Part shown: one piece after another, positions 20,791 through 31,453 of the stretch
Numbering within the stretch: the stretch's first letter is position 1
How the letters are laid out: each line of letters opens with the position of its first letter
Translations under genes and position numbers: made by a program
From: Planctomycetota bacterium
GTDB taxonomy: Bacteria; Planctomycetota; Planctomycetia; Planctomycetales; Planctomycetaceae
DNA: 64,000 nucleotides
Assembly: GCA_014584345.1 (NCBI GenBank)
Contig: JACTNB010000016.1
Location: 1 to 64,000 of the forward strand
Direction of reading: 5' to 3'
Notes under the pieces: model-generated
What the model saw: the letters and a program-made list of their open reading frames with translations, nothing else
The model's database searches: none
What the model was told of the DNA's origin: nothing

Positions 20791-21406
20791 ACCCAGGCAA
20801 CGGGGCTGGGAAGGAACGGGGCGCTCTCCGATCGCAAATTGATCCATTCCGTCGTCAACGGCTCGCCCGTGTGTTGAATCTGCCTGAACAGGCGGGGGAA
20901 TTCCATATCGATCAGGTCTGCTTCGGCCGCGGACTCCGGGGTTTGCCCCACCTCGGTATCCGTCGACTTGACCAGCACCAGCCGCGGTATCTGCAGATGA
21001 AATGCCAGCCACAGGGCCACGCTGTCACTCGTGGTCTGCCAATCGTGCCTCAGAGGAATGCGCGCGGCAGGTTCCAATCGCGAAACCCAGTCGTGCACGA
21101 GCAGTACCGGCGTGCGTTTGCAGGCCAAAATCTCCGATAGTTGGGCGGGGGTCCTGGCCAGTTCGATTTGTGGCAGCAAACGGGTCAACAAGCGCGCGGT
21201 CAGCGTCAGGGAATGCAACGCCAGATCGTGCGCCGTTTCCTCTCCCAACGGAAAGACACGATCCCAGCCGCGGACGGCATCGGCCGCTGCCCCGCCTCCC
21301 GTCATCAGTACGGCCTGGGAATCAGACTGCAAAATCAGCCTCAGGCGGGAGGGGAATTCTGGCCAGTCGAGCAGGCTCCCCCCGATCTTGTAGAGTGTCT
21401 GACTGT

Positions 21407-21410
<4 letters not shown>
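20787..21410 (-). CDS. Amino acid kinase superfamily protein (MfnE-like)
   Basis: This 207-residue protein has the small-molecule kinase fold of the aspartate/glutamate/uridylate kinases. Features are KIGGSLLDW at the N-terminus with the phosphate-binding Lys8, the glycine loop LMTGGGAAADAVR, and the nucleotide-binding block TTSDSVALWLAFHLQIPRLV followed by LVKSTD. It is shorter than acetylglutamate or uridylate kinases. It resembles the kinase-like proteins of tetrahydromethanopterin/methanofuran C1 gene sets (MfnE type), which planctomycetes often carry; that link is inferred. It overlaps both neighbours as ATGA, so it is translated together with the Rieske protein and DUF817. No other C1 gene is visible here. 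Confidence 0.75.
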
Positions 21411-21772
<362 letters not shown>

Positions 21773-21887
21773 CCACTTCCAGTGGGGGAAAATCCCACGC
21801 AGTTCGGCTTGCGAGAAACATGAATCCACGGAGCGAAGGCCACGCCAGCCCACCCGCTCTCCTTGAGAACGATCACGGGGGTATTTT

Positions 21888-22688
<801 letters not shown>

Positions 22689-23194
22689 TCCGCATTTCTC
22701 GCGCATGGGCGAAGGCACCCGTCGGGGAAGCGGGATATCCGATCAGCATGCTTGCCCTGCCGCGCGATTCGAGTGACTACCCCGGATTTCTCACCCGGGT
22801 CAATAAATCAGGATTGCTGACTTCGACAATCTAGCCGCGCCCGTCAGGAAGCGGGCCAGACTGGGGCCCGGTTTATCACCATATATTGCCAGAATTGATT
22901 TTGTGTCCAAGGCGTGCTCGTTGGGGAACCGGCCGCGTGGCCCACTTCCTGACGGGCGCGGCTAGTTTTCTGGGCATTTTCGAGGCAAAATTTACCTCAT
23001 TGGTAAGTGTGTGAGAAATGTGGGCCACGGACCGTACCGTGGAGGGGCTATGTCACGGAATCAACACAACGTAGCATCGCCAGGACGCGGGGACGCAGAG
23101 AGGTAACTGCCTGGCGTCTCCCCATCTCTGCATCTCTGCGTGGACTTTTTTTTGAAGGCTTAACGCAGCCCCACCCTTCGAGGGAAAGTCCGAT
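22689..23194. other. Intergenic region containing dispersed repeat element A
   Basis: No gene. It holds repeat element A (22786-23019). It is followed by an imperfect inverted repeat of the GGGGACGCAGAG / CTCTGCGT kind (about 23081-23146), which recalls similar sequence in the repeat nest near 62 kb. Confidence 0.7.
22786..23019. repeat. Nested inverted-repeat element, copy A
   Basis: An intergenic element of about 234 bases. The outer ends ATTTCTCACC (22786-22795) and TGTGAGAAAT (23010-23019) are inverted copies of each other with one mismatch. Inside are long inverted arms at 22831-22857 (CTAGCCGCGCCCGTCAGGAA...) and 22939-22965. The 81-base centre (22858-22938) is the reverse complement, at about 80% identity by hand alignment, of the centre of copy B at 58101-58332. 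The flanks between arm and end are in the same orientation in both copies. No open reading frame is carried. Confidence 0.85.
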
Positions 23195-25279
23195 TTAATG
23201 TTCCTGCGGTTTTACGAGCCATTGTTCGTCGAAGAAACCGGCATCCGCGATTTTGCCAGGCCAGAGGGAATTGGGCGGTGTTGTCAGATCAATCACGGCC
23301 CAGTCCGGCAGCGTGGGGACCTGCCGGGCATTGTTCAAGTACGCATACTCGCGATAGGTAAAGCCACTGTTGAGGACGATGTAACGCTCGGGATGCGCGG
23401 GATTGGGATAAATCAAGACCGGTGCGTGCTGGTCGGCGGGATAGGAGACGCCACGCATCTGAATTGCATCGCGCGTCCACTGGAGCGGCAGCTTCCCCAT
23501 GATGTTACGAATCACGCTATTCGACTCGGGATCGCCAAACAGGATTAAATGGTTGTCGGCAGCCAGTTCCTCCGTAAGTTGATGGTCCTCGATCACGCGT
23601 GCATCGCCGCGGAACTGCCGGCGCCATTCCCGCACCAACCGGTCGAGTTCCCCCTGACTCCACTTCACCGTCGTTTCGTGCCAGCCGTTCCCCGAGGGCT
23701 TAACGATCAGGAAACGATCCATGAAGGCATCGTCGATCGGCCCTTGCAGATTGTGCCGCTTCGCGAGAACGCCCGCGGCAACCGGGCGCGAGTCGGGACG
23801 CCAAGTGTCGCCATCCAGAAAAATGGCCCCTTGCCAGGAACCATCGGTTTGTTGCCTATCGGCTTCCAATCGACGCGGTTCGCCCGGCACGCCCAGTTCG
23901 GCGACAGTCACCACGACGGGTCGATCTGCCTGGAAGGGGGCGTGCCCAGCCGGGAAATTAAATTCCAGCCCGGTCACATTTCTCACCTGCACTTCGATGC
24001 GATTCTCGCCCGGGATCAGTGCCGCTTCCACGCGGGCAGGCTGCCAATGCTCCCTGAGCCCCGTGACAGTCAACCAGTGCATCCGATTGTATTTCAACGT
24101 GGGCGTGGCGAAACAGATACGCTCGGGAATGGTATTGCGCCCCCGCCGGGCCAGTTGCGCCATCTTTTCCTCGATGATCCGGGCGGAATCCGCGTGTACG
24201 GCGTGCGCGGTTTGCGGACCAATGACATGCGTCATATTCAACCCCTCGGCCCGCAACGCTTTCTCCATAATATCCGCTGCTTGTTTCTGCTTATCGATTT
24301 CCCCGCTGTAGGCAATAAGCGGCAGTTGCCGAAAATTCGCGGCGTAGTGCGGGCAATCGTACATTTGCCAGAGGACGCGCTCGTACCAGGTCGGCTTGAC
24401 CGCCTCGTTCTGGAAGAAGTTGAGGAACTCCTCGGTTTCGGCAAAACCCGCTCCGGGATTGGCCGCAAAGAACAGATCCGGATAATGCACCGCCAATTGC
24501 CAGCACCCGGCTCCCCCCATCGAAAAGCCGCGCACGGAAACGCGATCGTCATCGACGCGATAATCTGCCCGGGCATGCTCCAAGGCTTCGAGAACATCGA
24601 TTTCACCCGCGAACTTGAAAGCGTTGCAATAACGTCCAAACGGATGCAGAATTATGGTATCGATCGGGGTGTATTTGATCGTCTGACTCTGCCGCTGCGC
24701 AATGAATACCGATTCGGTCACCTTTTCTCCGCGGCCATGCAACCACAGGTCGAGACGCCAACGGTCATTTCCCGACGCGCGATAGTGAGCCGGTATTTCA
24801 AGTCCGTACGGTTGCACGGTGTCATCGATGCGCGAACGATACCCGCGCACCACGAAGCCCGTCTGCTCCGTCCAGGGGGTCTGCTGGCGTGCCAGCGCGG
24901 CTGCCCGTTTCAAACCTTCTTCAAGCTGCTTCCTCGCATTGGCAATATCCCTGGGAGCATAAAACTCTTGATACTCCACGGCCTGGGCCACCGCTCGGTG
25001 GTAAATCTCAACATCCGGCAGATACCGTTGCACCACCGGAAGGGAACTCTTCCTCAGTTCGCTGATTTGCTGCTGCAGTTCCTTCAATAATTGCTGGAGA
25101 TGTTGCTGCTCCTCGGGTGGAACATCTATACCGACGGGAGGAATCGGTCGGACATTGGCCGGAATGTTGTCTCCCGGCCCATCCGCATGGACAGACAAAG
25201 GACCGACCACCGTGATCAACACGATCAGAGTCAATGGCACAAGGGTCAACGGCAGCTTCGAGGTTGATAAGCGAGGCAT
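23195..25279 (-). CDS. Secreted alpha/beta-hydrolase (prolyl-oligopeptidase/esterase-like)
   Basis: The 694-residue product has an N-terminal signal peptide (LPLTLVPLTLIVLITVVGPL, cleavage near ...SVHA), then a helical Gln-rich coiled-coil-like region (about 45-130). An alpha/beta-hydrolase domain follows. The nucleophile elbow is GFSMGGAGCWQLA, a downstream YSGEIDKQKQA could supply the acid, and HAVHADSARII the His. The C-terminal third is beta-rich and unassigned. The layout fits exported serine esterases or peptidases that act on polymers outside the cytoplasm; the substrate is unknown. I chose ATG 25279 because it places the signal peptide at the start; the open frame extends 74 codons further. 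Divergent from the next gene. Confidence 0.82.
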   Translation of the reverse strand: MPRLSTSKLPLTLVPLTLIVLITVVGPLSVHADGPGDNIPANVRPIPPVGIDVPPEEQQHLQQLLKELQQQISELRKSSLPVVQRYLPDVEIYHRAVAQAVEYQEFYAPRDIANARKQLEEGLKRAAALARQQTPWTEQTGFVVRGYRSRIDDTVQPYGLEIPAHYRASGNDRWRLDLWLHGRGEKVTESVFIAQRQSQTIKYTPIDTIILHPFGRYCNAFKFAGEIDVLEALEHARADYRVDDDRVSVRGFSMGGAGCWQLAVHYPDLFFAANPGAGFAETEEFLNFFQNEAVKPTWYERVLWQMYDCPHYAANFRQLPLIAYSGEIDKQKQAADIMEKALRAEGLNMTHVIGPQTAHAVHADSARIIEEKMAQLARRGRNTIPERICFATPTLKYNRMHWLTVTGLREHWQPARVEAALIPGENRIEVQVRNVTGLEFNFPAGHAPFQADRPVVVTVAELGVPGEPRRLEADRQQTDGSWQGAIFLDGDTWRPDSRPVAAGVLAKRHNLQGPIDDAFMDRFLIVKPSGNGWHETTVKWSQGELDRLVREWRRQFRGDARVIEDHQLTEELAADNHLILFGDPESNSVIRNIMGKLPLQWTRDAIQMRGVSYPADQHAPVLIYPNPAHPERYIVLNSGFTYREYAYLNNARQVPTLPDWAVIDLTTPPNSLWPGKIADAGFFDEQWLVKPQEH

Positions 25280-25683
25280 GGTGCAGGTTCTCGGATCAAG
25301 GAATTGAAGTGAGACAGGGTCTCTAATCAGGCCAGGGAAAGTCCATTCACCAGCCCGGCCCGCAAAGGAATGCAGTACCGCGGCGGAAATGTCAGCCACT
25401 CTGCCGCATGACGCAAATATTACAAAAAAGTCCGAAAATGGGAATTCCGACGCAATTTCCCGGATTTTACTGCACAAGAAAACCGTCACAACCGATACCA
25501 ATGGCAGGATACAACTACTGCCCCGGCCTGCGCAAGTTGGCGGACGGATGGATTGCGGGCGTAAACGGGCATCGGTTTCCAGTCGTTCATTCTAACGACG
25601 TTCACTTTTCACGGAATCAGGACGCAGGGTGTTCGAGCGGATTGCAGCCGGCTCGAATCGATCTCTCAGGGAAGGGAAATACA
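25280..25683. other. Divergent intergenic region, no gene seen
   Basis: It lies between two exported-protein genes transcribed away from each other and must hold their promoters. No coding sequence, structured RNA or clear promoter hexamers are recognised; open frames here are upstream extensions. Confidence 0.4.
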
Positions 25684-26724
25684 ATGTTACTCAAATTGCG
25701 TGGCGCCACGGTGATGGCCGCGATTGCCGTTGCCTGGGCGGGACCAGCGGTGGCTCAACATGTCCCGGGAACAGGTTCGAAATCGACCGCACAGGCCGAC
25801 GATTTCGAAATGGAAAACTGGCAGTTCATCTACAACATGCCCAAAAGCAGTCGCGAGCAGGACGAAAACACCCGCGCGCCGCTCGGATACTCGAATAACA
25901 AAAAATGGCGCGAAGGCCCCAAGCGAGGCACGCCCGATTCCGTGGTGCGCGTCGCCACACCTCCGGGCGGTTTGCCGGGCAGTCAATACGCCTTGGCTAT
26001 TAAATCGAAATCCACCGGTATCCCGGGACGCCTTACCAACGAACAACAACAGGACGATTTGCTGATCAACACCCGTCCGGTTCCCGTCAGTTGGCTTCCC
26101 AGTTGCGTGGTCCGCGTTTATCTCCCACCGTTCGAGGAATGGGAAGACCGCACCGGGTCCCACTTCGGGATTCGTGCCGACTTACGCACCACCATCATGG
26201 AAGAAGAAGAATTGCCCATTACCGATCCTCGGTCCAAGGGTGGCAGAAACACACGGGGCGGCTTGTTCGGTAAACTGTTCCGCACCGCCATGGTGGAAAA
26301 AGTCGAACCCTACTGGCCTGGCATGTTTATCCAGTTCCACAGCAAGACCGATCCCAAGCACGACAGGGACTCCGCCATGATTGTTGTGCGGGGCGACTCC
26401 AAGGGGAATGTCATCCCCGGACCGATGATTCATGAACCCGGCTGGTGGACGTTCGGCATGTCCTTCACCGCGGATGGTGCTGTGCACTATTACGCCAAAA
26501 AAGGGGTGGAGGATCTGACTGCGGAAGATAAGATTACCTCCCAGTTCCCCTACAGCTATAAGGCTCACACGTTCACAACCATGTTCTTCAATGCCGTGAA
26601 CATGGATGACGGAAAAACGTGGTCCACCGAGTTCATCATCGATGACCCTGCCATTTATTACGCCGGTGGCAGCAATAATCGTCAGGCTCAATCGTCCGGA
26701 AGCAAAAACAGCCGGACACGGTAA
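25684..26724 (+). CDS. Secreted protein of unknown function
   Basis: A 346-residue exported protein with a signal peptide (MAAIAVAWAGPAVAQ, cleavage after AVA or AQ). The mature part is beta-rich with many aromatic residues: NWQFIYNMPKSS, SCVVRVYLPPFEEW, YWPGMFIQFHSKTD, EPGWWTFGMSFTADGAVHYY. The single-domain, jelly-roll-like appearance suggests a lectin or glycan-related protein, but no family or catalytic motif is recognised. GGGAAGGGAAA lies just before the ATG at 25684. An excellent terminator follows at 26784-26820. Confidence 0.72.
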   Translation: MLLKLRGATVMAAIAVAWAGPAVAQHVPGTGSKSTAQADDFEMENWQFIYNMPKSSREQDENTRAPLGYSNNKKWREGPKRGTPDSVVRVATPPGGLPGSQYALAIKSKSTGIPGRLTNEQQQDDLLINTRPVPVSWLPSCVVRVYLPPFEEWEDRTGSHFGIRADLRTTIMEEEELPITDPRSKGGRNTRGGLFGKLFRTAMVEKVEPYWPGMFIQFHSKTDPKHDRDSAMIVVRGDSKGNVIPGPMIHEPGWWTFGMSFTADGAVHYYAKKGVEDLTAEDKITSQFPYSYKAHTFTTMFFNAVNMDDGKTWSTEFIIDDPAIYYAGGSNNRQAQSSGSKNSRTR

Positions 26725-26783
26725 TTCCTGGTGCCAGTCGTAATTTGAAGCAGGATTTCCGCTAAAATTTCCTTGAGTTGCTG

Positions 26784-26820
26784 GGGCCAGGGCCGATCAT
26801 TCGGCCCTGGCCCATTTTAT
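26784..26820 (+). terminator. Strong intrinsic terminator
   Basis: A perfect 13-base stem GGGCCAGGGCCGA / TCGGCCCTGGCCC (26784-26796 and 26801-26813) with a 4-base loop, followed by ATTTTAT. It lies 60 bases after the secreted-protein gene. Confidence 0.85.
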
Positions 26821-27015
26821 GCGCCGAAACGCACACTGCCGTCCGCCTCAATCCCTGAAGCGCCATGGGCGGAATGTCCCCATACCCACCAGACGATTAA
26901 ATCCCCCCCTGATACCTCGTAAGGCACGCTGCTGCTTCATTTTTTCACCGCAAGAAGATATGCTGTTCCGTTGAAGTGTCTCCGTTGACAAACTCTGATT
27001 GAAGGAATTCGCTCC

Positions 27016-28389
27016 ATGTCATCGATGCAATCCCGTCGCGACTTCTTAAAACAGACCGGGGCCACCACGGCTGCCGCGGCTTTTGTCCCCTATTTCTTCA
27101 CCACTCCATCGGCACGGGGCGCGTTTGCGACCGCGAATGAACGCCCCGTTATCGGTTGCATCGGCACGGGTTCCCGCTGGGGGCAGGTCGTGGGAGGCGC
27201 CTTGAAATTCGGAGATGTGGCCGCCGTCTGCGATGTCGATGCGAATCACGTCGGCAAGGCGCGCGAACGGATGGAGAAGGATCAGGGAACCGGCAAGACG
27301 GTGGATGTCTATGAAGACTATCGTAAATTGCTGGAACGCACGGATATCGATATCGTCACTATCGTCACGCCCGATCACTGGCATTCCCGGATAGCCATTG
27401 AGGCCATGAAAGCCGGCAAGGATCTCTACTGCGAAAAACCCTTGACCCTGACGATTGACGAAGGGAAGAAAATTATCCAGGTGCTGGACCGCACCAAGCG
27501 CGTGTTCCAGGTCGGGACACAACAGCGCACCGAAATGAATCAGCGTTTTCTCCAGGCCATTGCGTTGATTCGCGCGGGACGCATCGGCGAGGTGAAAACC
27601 GTGACCTGCGCCATTGGCGGGTCCCCCGTCAGCGGTCCAATTCCCATCGCGGAAGTCCCTCGCGGTCTCAATTGGGAACTCTGGCAGGGACAGGCCCCCG
27701 CGAAGGAATACCGTCTCAGCGGCGATGGCAAAAAAACCCGCTGTCATTACGAATTTCGCTGGTGGTACGAATACTCCGGTGGAAAAATGACCGACTGGGG
27801 CGCGCATCACATCGATATCGCGCAATGGGGGATTGAACAGGGTGGCCCCGGACAGGGACCCGTCTCGGTCGAGCCCCTCATGGCCGAACATCCCGTCCCC
27901 TACAAGGATGGCCATCCCACGCTCGACGACCAGTACAATGCCGCCACCCGGTTCCATGTCCAGGCGGTATTCCCCAACGGAGTCGTGATGAACATTCGAG
28001 ATCGGGCCGACGACCTCGGCTTCGATAACGGCATCCTCTTCGAGGGAACCGAAGGAAAATTGTTCGTCAACCGTGGCAAAATCACCGGCAGACCCGTCGA
28101 GGAATTGGCCGATAATCCCCTGCCCGAGGATGCCATCGAAAAACTGTATGGAGGCAAGCCGACCACGCACATGGAAAACTTCATGAACTGCGTCAAATCC
28201 CGCGCCTTGCCGATTTCCGATGTCTATTCGCATCACCGGGCGATGACAACCTGCCATCTGGCAAATATCGCCATTCGCATCGACCGCAAACTGCAATGGG
28301 ATCCTCAGGCGGAACAAATTGTTGGCGACGAACAGGCCAATCAGTGGCTGTCGCGCGAACAACGCAAGGGTTACGAAGTCGAAGCGTGA
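27016..28389 (+). CDS. Tat-exported Gfo/Idh/MocA-family oxidoreductase
   Basis: A 457-residue NAD(P)-dependent sugar oxidoreductase of the Gfo/Idh/MocA family. The N-terminus has a twin-arginine signal (SRRDFLKQTGATTAAAAFVP). The Rossmann domain follows (VIGCIGTGSRWGQVV, VAAVCDVDANHV), with the family motif DLYCEKPLTL and the C-terminal catalytic-like block KMTDWGAHHIDIAQWGI. Planctomycetes carry many such exported paralogues. The sugar substrate is unknown. AAGGAA lies 10 bases before the ATG. A terminator follows at 28415-28448. Confidence 0.92.
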   Translation: MSSMQSRRDFLKQTGATTAAAAFVPYFFTTPSARGAFATANERPVIGCIGTGSRWGQVVGGALKFGDVAAVCDVDANHVGKARERMEKDQGTGKTVDVYEDYRKLLERTDIDIVTIVTPDHWHSRIAIEAMKAGKDLYCEKPLTLTIDEGKKIIQVLDRTKRVFQVGTQQRTEMNQRFLQAIALIRAGRIGEVKTVTCAIGGSPVSGPIPIAEVPRGLNWELWQGQAPAKEYRLSGDGKKTRCHYEFRWWYEYSGGKMTDWGAHHIDIAQWGIEQGGPGQGPVSVEPLMAEHPVPYKDGHPTLDDQYNAATRFHVQAVFPNGVVMNIRDRADDLGFDNGILFEGTEGKLFVNRGKITGRPVEELADNPLPEDAIEKLYGGKPTTHMENFMNCVKSRALPISDVYSHHRAMTTCHLANIAIRIDRKLQWDPQAEQIVGDEQANQWLSREQRKGYEVEA

Positions 28390-28414
28390 ACCATGTTTCC
28401 GCGTTGGTCAACGG

Positions 28415-28448
28415 CAGGTCGGGCAAGCAGCCCGGCCTGTTTTCTTTT
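28415..28448 (+). terminator. Intrinsic terminator after the oxidoreductase gene
   Basis: A 10-base stem CAGGTCGGGC / GCCCGGCCTG (28415-28424 and 28430-28439, one G-T pair) is followed by TTTTCTTTT, 26 bases after the stop codon. Confidence 0.8.
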
Positions 28449-28600
28449 CTCCCCCTCCCCTGCCTGGACCCTGCAGGGGAGGCAGCCCGGTCGCGTTGCA
28501 TCGCTAAGACCCCTCCATGATTGATGGAGCGGCCGTTTCCCGCCATACTTTCCACGGTAGGATACGTCGTCCCCTCGAGCTTCGCCCGAAACTCCCCCAC

Positions 28601-29314
28601 ATGTTGAAAATTGCCACCAAATTCGCCCCCCACCCCGCTGGTTTCGAAACCGCCTGGCAGGCAGGTTTTCGGTTTGCAGAATTCTGGCTGAACGGAGATT
28701 GGCTCCAGCGCGTGGATGACATCATTCATCAGGCAAAACAGTATCCCCTGCGCTACGTGCCCCACCTGCCCAACAAGCATGTTCAGGAAATCACCATCCA
28801 GCAAACCGTCCAGCTTTATCAGCAGTTGGATTGCCAGGCCCTGGTTTTGCATCAACCGATGATGGATCTCTGGGGACACGAACTCCGTGCCCAATGCCCC
28901 GGTATCCGGCTGGCGGTCGAAAATCATATCCTCAATGAAAAGGAATTCTGGCACTGGGCCGAGTCCAACCCGGGGCTGAATCTCGATGTCGAACACCTCT
29001 GGATGTTCACCTTGAAGGACGCCCCGCTGGCCCGACTCGAAAAAACTCTCGTTCGTTTCCTCGAAAACCACTCAGGCAGGCTGAACCATGTGCATTTACC
29101 AGGGTACGTGCCCGGATACGAAGAGCATCGCCCCATGTATTGTTCCCGGGAATTGATGTTCCTGGTGTGGGATCTGCTGGAACAGCACGCCTACGCGGGC
29201 TTTGTGGTCAGCGAAGTCGACAGCGCCTACCAGACCCCACAAGACTTGCGCATGGACCTGCTGCTGTTTGAACGCTGGTGGACTTCCCGGGCGGCAGCGG
29301 GGATACAGAAATGA
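28601..29314 (+). CDS. TIM-barrel sugar isomerase/epimerase-like protein
   Basis: The 237-residue product looks like a xylose-isomerase-like TIM barrel (AP endonuclease 2 / sugar phosphate isomerase superfamily). Typical segments are FETAWQAGFRFAEFWLN, RYVPHLPNKH, ALVLHQPMMDLWG, IRLAVENHIL, LNLDVEHLWMF, LNHVHLPGY and GFVVSEVDS. The His, Glu and Asp residues at strand ends could bind a metal. The Gfo/Idh/MocA gene just upstream suggests a shared role in sugar-derivative metabolism, although a terminator separates them. ATG 28601 is preferred to the upstream open codons because the barrel begins there. Confidence 0.78.
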   Translation: MLKIATKFAPHPAGFETAWQAGFRFAEFWLNGDWLQRVDDIIHQAKQYPLRYVPHLPNKHVQEITIQQTVQLYQQLDCQALVLHQPMMDLWGHELRAQCPGIRLAVENHILNEKEFWHWAESNPGLNLDVEHLWMFTLKDAPLARLEKTLVRFLENHSGRLNHVHLPGYVPGYEEHRPMYCSRELMFLVWDLLEQHAYAGFVVSEVDSAYQTPQDLRMDLLLFERWWTSRAAAGIQK

Positions 29315-29436
29315 CCTTCCAAGGCTTGCTGCCGGGCATTTTCGTTTCCAGTCAGACAACACTTAGGAACGATGCGCGAGACATTCCCGCAACAATCAAG
29401 TCATAATTTAATCCGCGGCAAAAAAGCAGGTGCAAC

Positions 29437-30729
29437 ATGAATCAGCGATCGGCCAGCCTGGCCCAGATGGAACGTGCCCGTCGAGTCATCCCGGGGGGAG
29501 TCAATAGCCCCGCGCGCGCCTTTGGTGGCGTGGGGGGCAGCCCCGTGTTCATCGAGCGGGGCGAGGGAGCGTTCCTCTACGATCTGGACGGCAACCGCTA
29601 TCTCGACTACATCGGTTCCTGGGGACCACACATCCTGGGACATCAGCATCCCCAAGTGGTGGCAGCCATCCAGCAGGCCCTGACGAAGGGAACCAGTTTT
29701 GGCGCCCCGACCGCCATCGAAACGGAAATGGCCGAATTACTCTGTGATGCCGTCCCCTCCCTGGAGATGGTCCGCATGGTCAATTCCGGCACAGAGGCCA
29801 CAATGTCTGCCATTCGCGTGGCGCGGGGCTTCACCGGTCGGGACAGGATCATCAAATTCGCGGGCTGCTATCATGGACATGTCGATTGCCTGCTGGTTCA
29901 AGCCGGCAGCGGTGCCTTGACGCATGGCGTCCCCTCCAGCCCCGGGATTCCCGCCGGTTGCACCCGCGACACGATTTCCCTGGAATACAACAATATCGAC
30001 CAACTGACCCACACCTTCGAGGAACAGGGGGACCAGATCGCTTGTGTTATTCTCGAACCCGTGGTCGGTAACATGGGGACGGTCATCCCCGATCGTGAAT
30101 TCTTGCAGTCCTGCCGCGATTTATGCACCAAATATGGTTCCGTCCTGATCTTCGACGAAGTGATGACCGGATTCCGCCTGGCATACGGCGGCGCCCAGGA
30201 ACGCTTCGGCATTACCCCCGACATGACCTCGCTGGGAAAAATCATCGGCGCGGGCATGCCCGTGGGGGCTTACGGCGGACGGGCCGACATCATGAATATG
30301 GTTTCCCCCCTCGGACCGGTCTACCAGGCGGGTACACTCTCGGGCAATCCCGTTGCGATGGCCAGCGGCTTGACCGCTCTGCGGATTCTCCGCGACGAAA
30401 ACCCCTACCCTCAACTCGATGAAATGGGACGCCGATTGGGCAACGGACTGGCCGAAGCCGCACACAGGGCCGGACTGCCGCATCAGGTCGCACAAATCGG
30501 CAGCATGCTCACCTTGTTCTTCAACCCGGAACCGGTCCGCAACTATGCAATCTCCAGCCGAAACGATACCCAGATGTTTGCCCGGTTCTTTCATGGCATG
30601 CTCGATGAAGGTATCTATCTCCCCTGTAGTCAATTCGAGGCGATGTTCATTTCCACAGCGCATACCCTGGACGATATCGAACAGACCATCGCAACGGCGG
30701 AAAAAGTGCTCACCCGGATCATCGGCTGA
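29437..30729 (+). CDS. hemL: Glutamate-1-semialdehyde 2,1-aminomutase
   Basis: This PLP enzyme converts glutamate-1-semialdehyde to 5-aminolevulinate in the C5 route to haem and other tetrapyrroles. The 430-residue length is normal. Motifs are VIPGGVNSPARAFGGVGG at the N-terminus, MVNSGTEATMSAIRVARGFT, YHGHVDCLLVQAGSG, the PLP-binding LIFDEVMTGFR, and the Schiff-base region TSLGKIIGAGMPVGAYGGR containing the catalytic Lys. It stands alone, 122 bases after the epimerase-like gene, with no clear terminator before it. Confidence 0.97.
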   Translation: MNQRSASLAQMERARRVIPGGVNSPARAFGGVGGSPVFIERGEGAFLYDLDGNRYLDYIGSWGPHILGHQHPQVVAAIQQALTKGTSFGAPTAIETEMAELLCDAVPSLEMVRMVNSGTEATMSAIRVARGFTGRDRIIKFAGCYHGHVDCLLVQAGSGALTHGVPSSPGIPAGCTRDTISLEYNNIDQLTHTFEEQGDQIACVILEPVVGNMGTVIPDREFLQSCRDLCTKYGSVLIFDEVMTGFRLAYGGAQERFGITPDMTSLGKIIGAGMPVGAYGGRADIMNMVSPLGPVYQAGTLSGNPVAMASGLTALRILRDENPYPQLDEMGRRLGNGLAEAAHRAGLPHQVAQIGSMLTLFFNPEPVRNYAISSRNDTQMFARFFHGMLDEGIYLPCSQFEAMFISTAHTLDDIEQTIATAEKVLTRIIG

Positions 30730-30932
30730 CCGCTTCCAATCGCGGCCAAGTGCGGCACAGTGGTCACGGCGCGAGTTCACGGGGCGGAAATCCCTTGCGG
30801 GAGGCGGCCGCAGGAAGTATTCTTACGTTCATCACCGTGCAAGTCGCGGTTCGCCGGGCCTCGGGGCATCGCAAACCGAGGCCGGTAGCGTGTTCGTGCA
30901 GAACTCGATTCCCTTATACACAGGAGCCACGC

Positions 30933-31430
30933 ATGAGTCTCGCGGAAAAGTTGTTGCCCGAATTCGATGAGGAAATGGCGAACACTCGAAAAATACTGGC
31001 ACTGGTCCCCGATGATAAACTGAACTGGCAGGCACACCCCAAATCGAACAGCATCGGTTGGCTGGCCCATCATCTGGCCGATATCCCGAGTTGGGTCCTT
31101 CCCACGCTCAACCTGGATCAATTCGATGCCGGGTTGGAGGACCCACCCCAGGTGATCCTGTCTCGCGCGGAATACCTGGAACTGTTCGATCGCAACGTCG
31201 CCGAGGCCCGGCAGGCGCTGCTGCGGGCCGACGATGCGGAGTTCGCCAAACCGTGGAAGTTTCTCTGGAAGGAGCAAGAAGTCTTCACGCTCCCCAAGGA
31301 AGCCGTGATTCGCACCTGGGTGATGAACCACATCATTCATCACCGCGCCCATATGTGCGTGTACTACCGCCTGAACGATATCCCGGTTCCCGGAATGTAC
31401 GGCCCTTCCGCCGACGACGCGGGCATGTAA
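30933..31430 (+). CDS. DinB-family protein (putative metal-dependent thiol transferase fold)
   Basis: A 165-residue four-helix protein of the DinB/YfiT superfamily. The His pattern that binds a metal in this fold is visible: GWLAHHLADIPSW near residue 46, and HIIHHRAHMCVYYRL near 136. Members are often bacillithiol- or mycothiol-dependent transferases or of unknown role. Here the function is not known. CAGGAG at 30921-30926 supports the ATG at 30933. It converges on the cytochrome c biogenesis gene with a 23-base gap. Confidence 0.88.
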   Translation: MSLAEKLLPEFDEEMANTRKILALVPDDKLNWQAHPKSNSIGWLAHHLADIPSWVLPTLNLDQFDAGLEDPPQVILSRAEYLELFDRNVAEARQALLRADDAEFAKPWKFLWKEQEVFTLPKEAVIRTWVMNHIIHHRAHMCVYYRLNDIPVPGMYGPSADDAGM

Positions 31431-31453
31431 CCACGCCCGCGCGGGAAACGGCT

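Noticed and set aside
23549..25090. A 513-codon open frame on the plus strand
   Set aside because: It is antisense to the secreted hydrolase, which has a signal peptide and a nucleophile elbow. The plus-strand product looks like composition-driven noise.
27046..28362. A 438-codon open frame on the minus strand
   Set aside because: It is the reverse of the Gfo/Idh/MocA gene, which has a Tat signal and all family motifs.
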